This document shows positions 59,946 through 64,000 of a stretch of DNA of 64,000 nt, one piece after another. The stretch spans positions 124,001 through 188,000 of the forward strand of contig NZ_LZSO01000051.1 of assembly GCF_001665785.1 (NCBI RefSeq). The letters are read 5' to 3'. Origin of the DNA: Mycolicibacterium peregrinum. GTDB lineage: Bacteria > Actinomycetota > Actinomycetes > Mycobacteriales > Mycobacteriaceae. The translations under genes were made by a program, and so were the position numbers. The notes under the pieces are model-generated. The model searched no databases. It was not told the DNA's origin and saw only the letters and a program-made list of their open reading frames with translations. Every line of letters starts with the position of its first letter. The first letter of the stretch is position 1.

Positions 59946-60983
59946 TCAGGTGGATTCGCGGTGGATCAACGTGGCGACGTCGGCGCTGCTGGGTTCAGAC
60001 TCGGCCGGGTACCCCAGTTCCGACATCATCGCGGCCACCGCGACGTCGACGATGGCCTTGGCGTCGAACGCCACCGAGGTCAACGGCGGGGCGCTCACCG
60101 CACCGAGGTCGATCGCGTTGACACCCATCACAGCCATCTCGTCGGGGCACCGCAACCCGGCCTGACGCAACCCGTGCAGCACGACGAACGCCGTCTCGTC
60201 GCTCTGCGCGCAGATGGCCGTCACCTCCTCGGCAGCCCAGCCCGCGACGATCTCGGCAGCGTTGGACCCGTCCGCCGCGAAGCTGGCCACCGTGATATCG
60301 GGAAGTCCGCGCCGCTGCGCGGCAGCCCTCAGTCCCACGAGCCAGTAATCGCCGAGCGGACGGAGTTCCTCTTCGGTGGTGTAGGCGAAAGCCAGCCGGA
60401 TGTGACCGCGCCCCACGAGGTGGTCCACCCGCATCTCGCCGATGCTGGCGTCCAGCGAACCGATGGCGTGCAGCTGCGAGCTGCCCAGGTGAATCTGCGG
60501 GATACCGGCCGCGCTCGCCGCCGCCAGTGCATTACCGGTCAACGGAAAAGTGCTGGTGATCGCCATCGGATCGAGGTCGGCGATCGCGTCGACGACGTTG
60601 CGGTCGTCGTCGGTCTCGAACTGCAGGGACAGCACGACACCGTGGCGGGCCAACGCGGTGGTCAGCCGGCTGCCCACCTCGATCGGCAGGTTGCCCAACG
60701 AGAGCCGCCCGACGATGTAGAGCACCACACCGCTGCCGCCGACGGCGAGGTTGCGGGCCGCGAGGTTGGGCCGGTAACCGAGGTCGGCCGCCGCTTTGCG
60801 CACAGCAGCCTGGGTCTGTTCCGAGATGCGTTGCCCTTGAACATTGTTGAGGACATAGCTGACGGTCGCCGTAGAGACGTTGGCCAACCTGGCAACGTCG
60901 GCCTTTGTCGGGCGCAGCCCGACCTTCGACCTAGGCGGGCGTCCTTCTTTCGCACCCGTCGAGCGTCCTCTTGTCGTGCTCAC
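59946..60983 (-). CDS. LacI-family transcriptional regulator
   Basis: 345 residues. N-terminal helix-turn-helix TKADVARLANVSTATVSYVL plus the hinge helix RPNLAARNLA at about 25-85, followed by a periplasmic-binding-protein-like ligand domain. The GTG start overlaps the MFS stop by 4 nt (GTGA), so regulator and transporter are co-transcribed. Two identical operators (59889 and 62374) mark its probable targets: the P450-phosphotransferase genes and its own operon. The ligand is likely the transported compound. Confidence 0.9.
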   Translation of the reverse strand: MSTTRGRSTGAKEGRPPRSKVGLRPTKADVARLANVSTATVSYVLNNVQGQRISEQTQAAVRKAAADLGYRPNLAARNLAVGGSGVVLYIVGRLSLGNLPIEVGSRLTTALARHGVVLSLQFETDDDRNVVDAIADLDPMAITSTFPLTGNALAAASAAGIPQIHLGSSQLHAIGSLDASIGEMRVDHLVGRGHIRLAFAYTTEEELRPLGDYWLVGLRAAAQRRGLPDITVASFAADGSNAAEIVAGWAAEEVTAICAQSDETAFVVLHGLRQAGLRCPDEMAVMGVNAIDLGAVSAPPLTSVAFDAKAIVDVAVAAMMSELGYPAESEPSSADVATLIHREST

Positions 60984-62326
60984 AGTGTCATCGTGGCACG
61001 TTGCTGATCCGGCGGGTCGTCCACGCCGCGCATTGGTTGCCCTGCGCTCTCGCGCAACGTCAAGACGGTGGCCACCGAGACGACGCCCGCGGCAACCAGA
61101 TACAGCGCGGGGGCCAGGTTGTTGCCCGTTGCCGCGGTGAGCCAGGTGACCACATACGGGGTGGTCCCGCCGAACAACGCGACCGCGATGTTGTAGCCGA
61201 TCGAGAAGCCGCTATAGCGGACCCGGGTCGCGAACAGCTCCACGCCTGCCGTCACCGCCGTCGCGACATACACGGATTCGATCGCCGCCAGCAGGCAGTG
61301 CCCGACGATCGCCGCTGCCACCGATCCCGAATTCATCAGCAGGAAAAGCGGGTACGCCAATATGACGAACCCGACTGACCCTGCCAGCAGCAGCGGTTTG
61401 CGCCCGATCCGGTCCGACAGCGCTGCCAACGGCAGGATCAGGATCAGTGCCACCAGACTGGCCAGGGTGATCGAGACGAACGCCTGGGTCTTGCTGAAGT
61501 GCAGCGCCTTGATGAAGTACGTCGGCAGGAAGGTGAAGACGACGTAGTAGCCGACGTTGAACACGATGAACAGGCCGATGACTTGCAGGATCACGCGTCG
61601 CGCGGTGCCCACCGCTTCGCGCAACGGCGAGGTCGCCACCCGGTCCGCCTCGTCGAGTCGGGCGAACTCCGGAGTGTCGTCGAGTCGCAGCCGGATGTAG
61701 AGACCGACCAGGCCGAGCGGCGCCGCCACCAGGAACGGGATACGCCACCCGTAGCTCTCCATCGCCTCGGTCGGCAGGAATGCCTGCAGCAGAGTGACGG
61801 TGACCGAGCCCAGCAGGAAACCCAGCACGCCGGACCATGCGATGAACGTGACGGTGAATCCACGTCGCCGGGTGCTCGCGTATTCGGCGAGATAGACTGC
61901 GCCACCGCCATACTCGCCACCGGCAGAGAACCCCTGCAGGCACCGCAGCAGGAGCAGGAGCAGTGGTGCGGCCACCCCGATGGTGTCGTAGGTGGGCAGC
62001 AGGCCGATGCCCAGCGTGGCCGCCGACATCAGCAGGATCACCACGGCGAGCACCCGCTGACGCCCCAACCGGTCACCCAGTGGACCGAAAACGAAGCCGC
62101 CGAGCGGACGCATGAAGAATGCGGCGGCGAAGATGGCGAAAGTGTTGAGCAGCGAGGCGGTTTCGTTTCCGGCCGGGAAGAAGTTGCCGGCGATGTAGGT
62201 CGCCAGAAAGCCGTAGATCGCGAAGTCGAACCACTCGACCGCGTTGCCGATGGACGCGCCGGTGATCGCCTTGCGCACGGTGGCGTCGATGCGGGAGGTG
62301 CGGGTGCCGCTCGTTGGTTCCGTCAA
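60980..62326 (-). CDS. MFS transporter, metabolite:H+ symporter (MHS) type
   Basis: 448 residues, about 12 membrane helices. MHS signatures: IGNAVEWFDFAIYGFLATYI near the N-terminus, RPLGGFVFGPLGDRLGRQRV (loop 2-3) and RCLQGFSAGGEYGGGAVYLA (helix 4). The family imports organic acids such as shikimate, alpha-ketoglutarate, citrate or aromatic acids with protons. Start appears to be TTG 62326, right after a perfect hairpin whose right arm contains the GAGAGG likely Shine-Dalgarno. In an operon with its LacI regulator. Confidence 0.9.
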   Translation of the reverse strand: MTEPTSGTRTSRIDATVRKAITGASIGNAVEWFDFAIYGFLATYIAGNFFPAGNETASLLNTFAIFAAAFFMRPLGGFVFGPLGDRLGRQRVLAVVILLMSAATLGIGLLPTYDTIGVAAPLLLLLLRCLQGFSAGGEYGGGAVYLAEYASTRRRGFTVTFIAWSGVLGFLLGSVTVTLLQAFLPTEAMESYGWRIPFLVAAPLGLVGLYIRLRLDDTPEFARLDEADRVATSPLREAVGTARRVILQVIGLFIVFNVGYYVVFTFLPTYFIKALHFSKTQAFVSITLASLVALILILPLAALSDRIGRKPLLLAGSVGFVILAYPLFLLMNSGSVAAAIVGHCLLAAIESVYVATAVTAGVELFATRVRYSGFSIGYNIAVALFGGTTPYVVTWLTAATGNNLAPALYLVAAGVVSVATVLTLRESAGQPMRGVDDPPDQQRATMTL

Positions 62327-62331
62327 CAGAA

Positions 62332-62365
62332 AAACTCGCCTCTCAGAATCGCGAGAGGCGAGTTT
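62332..62365 (-). terminator. Rho-independent terminator after ahpCD, or attenuator of the MFS gene
   Basis: Perfect 13-bp stem (AAACTCGCCTCTC, 62332-62344, with 62353-62365) and an 8-nt loop; on the minus strand it is followed by TTTTT. It lies downstream of ahpD and would end the ahpC-ahpD transcript. But it also lies between the LacI operator (62374) and the MFS start (62326), where it would sit in the MFS leader and cover its GAGAGG ribosome-binding site. Confidence 0.75.
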
Positions 62366-62373
62366 ATCTGTCG

Positions 62374-62388
62374 GGTTATGCGCGTAAG
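62374..62388. promoter_or_regulatory. LacI-type operator GGTTATGCGCGTAAG upstream of MFS-LacI operon
   Basis: Identical to the site at 59889-59903 and in the same orientation relative to its target. 48 nt before the MFS start and 23 nt after the ahpD stop. Confidence 0.7.
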
Positions 62389-62410
62389 CCCATTTCGGGG
62401 ACCTTACGTA

Positions 62411-62944
62411 TCAGACTCCGGCGAGCGCGTCCGCGGTGAGCAACGCCTGGGCCACCCCGGAGACGATCGACGCCAGCCGAATGGCCTCGAAGATCGTCCT
62501 GCGGGAGACGTCGGCGTCGCGCAGCACGGTCTCGTGCGCGGACAGGCAGTGCGAGCAGCCGTTGATCGCCGAGACCGCCAGCGACCACAGCTCGAAGTCG
62601 GCCTTGGGTACACCGGGGTTGGCGATGATGTTCATCCGCAGCCCGGCCCGCAGATCGTCGTAGCGACCGTCGAGCTGCCCCTTGGTCCGGTAGAAGACGT
62701 TGTTCATCCCCATGATCGAGGCGGCGCCTAGGGCGGCGTGGTACGCCTCCGCACTCAGCACGTCGAGGGCATCCTCGGAGATCTCCTTCAGCAGTTGCGG
62801 CGATTTGGTCGCGGCGGCCGTGGCGACCAAGGCGCCCCACAACTGCTGTTCGTTGAGCTCCGTCGACTTCACGATGCTGCCGAAGTTGAGCTTGAGGTCC
62901 TTCGCGTACTCCGGCAGCGCTTCCTTGATGTTGTCGATGCTCAT
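62411..62944 (-). CDS. ahpD: Alkyl hydroperoxide reductase AhpD
   Basis: 177 residues, with active-site residues at the same positions as in M. tuberculosis AhpD: E118, C130, C133 (CSHC) and H137. It is the thiol adaptor that passes electrons from the lipoylated dihydrolipoamide succinyltransferase system to AhpC, so peroxides can be reduced. Starts 2 nt after the ahpC stop. Unlike the carboxymuconolactone decarboxylase-like protein at 2443, its CxxC is intact. Confidence 0.97.
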   Translation of the reverse strand: MSIDNIKEALPEYAKDLKLNFGSIVKSTELNEQQLWGALVATAAATKSPQLLKEISEDALDVLSAEAYHAALGAASIMGMNNVFYRTKGQLDGRYDDLRAGLRMNIIANPGVPKADFELWSLAVSAINGCSHCLSAHETVLRDADVSRRTIFEAIRLASIVSGVAQALLTADALAGV

Positions 62945-62946
62945 GA

Positions 62947-63534
62947 CTAGACGGCCTCGGACAACAGTTCGCCGGCGTTCAGCGTCGGGTCGCCCTTCTT
63001 CCAGTTGCAGGCGCACAGCTCGTCGGACTGGAGCGCGTCGAGAACCCGCAGCACCTCGTCGACGTTGCGCCCGACCGAACCGGCGGTCACCGAGACGAAC
63101 TGGATCTCGTTGTTGGGGTCGACGATGAACGTGGCCCGGTCGGCGACACCGTCGGCGTTGAGCACGCCGGCCGCCGCAGTGAGCTCACGCTTGAGATCGG
63201 AGACCATCGGGAAAGGCAGCTTCTTCAGGTCCTCGTGCTGGGCACGCCACTGGAAGTGGACGAACTCGTTGTCCACCGAAACGCCGATCACCTTCGCGTC
63301 GCGATCCTCGAAGTCGTCGTTGAGCTTTCCGAACGCGGCGATCTCCGTGGGGCACACGAAGGTGAAGTCCTTCGGCCAGAAGAAGATGATCCGCCACTTG
63401 CCCTCGTCATCCTTGTTGGTGACGCGGGTGAAATAGTCATCGGGCTGCTTGGCGTCGACCTTGGACAGATCTCCACCGATCACGGCCGTCAGGTCGTATT
63501 CCGGGAACTGAGAACCAATCGACAAAAGTGCCAT
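62947..63534 (-). CDS. ahpC: Alkyl hydroperoxide reductase AhpC (2-Cys peroxiredoxin)
   Basis: 195-residue peroxiredoxin. Peroxidatic C61 in FTFVCPTE and resolving C174 plus C176 in LCACNWKKGD, the mycobacterial three-cysteine arrangement. It reduces hydroperoxides and peroxynitrite in the cytoplasm with AhpD as partner. First gene of the ahpC-ahpD operon. No oxyR gene is divergent here, unlike the arrangement in several mycobacteria; a 17-bp palindrome in its leader is a candidate control site. Confidence 0.97.
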   Translation of the reverse strand: MALLSIGSQFPEYDLTAVIGGDLSKVDAKQPDDYFTRVTNKDDEGKWRIIFFWPKDFTFVCPTEIAAFGKLNDDFEDRDAKVIGVSVDNEFVHFQWRAQHEDLKKLPFPMVSDLKRELTAAAGVLNADGVADRATFIVDPNNEIQFVSVTAGSVGRNVDEVLRVLDALQSDELCACNWKKGDPTLNAGELLSEAV

Positions 63535-63562
63535 TGCAATCTATCCAATCTCGCGCTGATTT

Positions 63563-63579
63563 TCTGGAATCATTCCAGA
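63563..63579. promoter_or_regulatory. 17-bp perfect palindrome in the ahpC leader
   Basis: TCTGGAATCATTCCAGA is fully symmetric around the central C. It begins 29 nt upstream of the ahpC start codon. It resembles neither the IdeR box nor a classical OxyR site by eye. It could be an operator for a peroxide or metal sensor or a leader hairpin. The rest of 63580-63654 shows nothing definite. Confidence 0.5.
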
Positions 63580-63654
63580 TTTACCTCCCCAATCATGGCC
63601 CCCATCGAGGGGTTATAGCAACTCACCGGACCGTGATTATGCACACAAACGACA

Positions 63655-64000
63655 TCAGTGTGAGCTGGGCCTCACGGCCGCCAGCGGGACCACCAGATCG
63701 GCCCGCTCGGCAGTCGCCGCCACCAACCGGGCATTGGGTTCATCGACCTCGGCAACCCAGCGCCGCGCGGCACCGGCCGGCTTCCCGAAGGCGATGTGAC
63801 GGGCCACCAGACGGGCGATGCGAAGGTCGTCTTCTGTTACGCAGAACCAGATTTCGTCGATCTCCGCGGTCACGGCCGCCCACACCGGGTCGTCGAGCAG
63901 CAGGTAGTTGCCCTCGGTGAGCACCACTGCCGTGTCGCAGAACACCGGGATCGCACCGGCCACCGGCTGCTCGATGCCGCGTTCGAAACCGGGGGCGTAG
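63655..64000 (-). CDS. Nucleoside/nucleotide kinase family protein, N-terminus cut by window edge
   Basis: About 115 C-terminal residues of a P-loop kinase of the uridine kinase/pantothenate kinase-like group: YAPGFERGIEQPVAGAIPVF, VVLTEGNYLLLDDPVWAAV and DDLRIARLVARHIAFGKPAG, then DEPNARLVAATAERADLVV. The P-loop itself lies beyond position 64000. It may phosphorylate a nucleoside or sugar. Apparently unrelated to the ahp operon, from which it is separated by 120 nt. Confidence 0.82.
   Translation of the reverse strand, partial: YAPGFERGIEQPVAGAIPVFCDTAVVLTEGNYLLLDDPVWAAVTAEIDEIWFCVTEDDLRIARLVARHIAFGKPAGAARRWVAEVDEPNARLVAATAERADLVVPLAAVRPSSH

Noticed and set aside
57873..61007. A plus-strand open frame of 1044 codons
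   Set aside because: It is antisense to the phosphotransferase, P450 and LacI genes, has Arg/Gly/Val-rich composition and no domain. High-GC DNA readily gives such frames.
1..64000. CRISPR arrays, tRNA or rRNA genes, insertion sequences, prophage
   Set aside because: No regularly spaced repeats, no cloverleaf or rRNA-like sequence and no transposase or phage protein were seen on either strand.

Overview
The window looks like an accessory catabolic region of a fast-growing mycobacterium (Mycolicibacterium type). The grounds are high GC, dense operons with 1-4 nt start/stop overlaps, frequent GTG/TTG starts, many FadE, EchA, SDR and CaiB-type genes, a mycofactocin-type SDR, luciferase-like (probably F420-dependent) oxidoreductases, and an ahpC-ahpD pair whose cysteine positions match the M. 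tuberculosis proteins. The genus is inferred from gene content; I saw no rRNA or other phylogenetic marker.

Layout. 1-8316: truncated acyl-CoA dehydrogenase, amidohydrolase, then a forward operon with a carboxymuconolactone decarboxylase-like protein, a Rieske oxygenase and its small companion, a second amidohydrolase lacking its HxH motif, a SnoaL-like protein and a two-subunit FadE pair. 8388-15102: membrane adenylate cyclase, enoyl-CoA hydratase, TetR regulator, a decayed reductase-like gene, two SDRs and a phosphotransferase gene broken by an in-frame TGA. 24191-15110 (minus): eight-gene operon of TetR, 3Fe-4S ferredoxin, P450, amidohydrolase, two M24 pita-bread proteins (one with a degenerate metal site), hydratase and a tandem-domain CoA-transferase. 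24330-27881: SDR and hydrolase, a hydrolase-LuxR fusion, a methyltransferase. 27885-29348: lower-GC patch with an hsdM relic and a small exported protein. 38323-29338 (minus): eight-gene operon starting with mhpC-mhpA-mhpB and continuing with a KstD-like flavoprotein, a luciferase-like oxidoreductase, SDR, cyclase-family hydrolase and FMN reductase. 38454-45038: IclR, a second KstD-like flavoprotein, TetR, MeaB GTPase, thiolase and two SDRs. 45134-56616: FadE pair, hydratase, acyl-CoA ligase, 2Fe-2S ferredoxin, CoA-transferase, luciferase-like protein, two-subunit B12 acyl-CoA mutase, HSDL2-like SDR, a second ligase. 56692-64000: SDR, phosphotransferase, P450, LacI regulator with an MFS transporter, ahpD-ahpC, and the C-terminal part of a nucleoside kinase-like gene.

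The most notable signal is a palindrome, GAGAAynnnrTTCTC (best form GAGAATGTTATTCTC), found at least eight times, almost always between divergent operons: before the Rieske, hydratase/TetR, SDR, hydrolase, mhp, thiolase-MeaB and ligase-FadE operons. Half-sites lie inside a duplicated promoter element by the mutase operon. This points to one regulon, plausibly controlled by the TetR gene at 10941-11594, tying the separate operons into one CoA-dependent degradation programme.

As a working model, an aromatic or polycyclic/terpenoid acid is oxygenated (Rieske, P450, MhpA) and desaturated (KstD-like enzymes). The ring is opened (MhpB, MhpC), side chains are activated (ligases, CoA-transferases), shortened by beta-oxidation (FadE pairs, hydratases, SDRs, thiolase) and rearranged by the B12 mutase. 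The substrate cannot be read from the sequence. Two smaller local circuits are also visible: a TetR palindrome before the P450 operon, and two identical LacI-type sites before the second P450 gene and the MFS-LacI operon.
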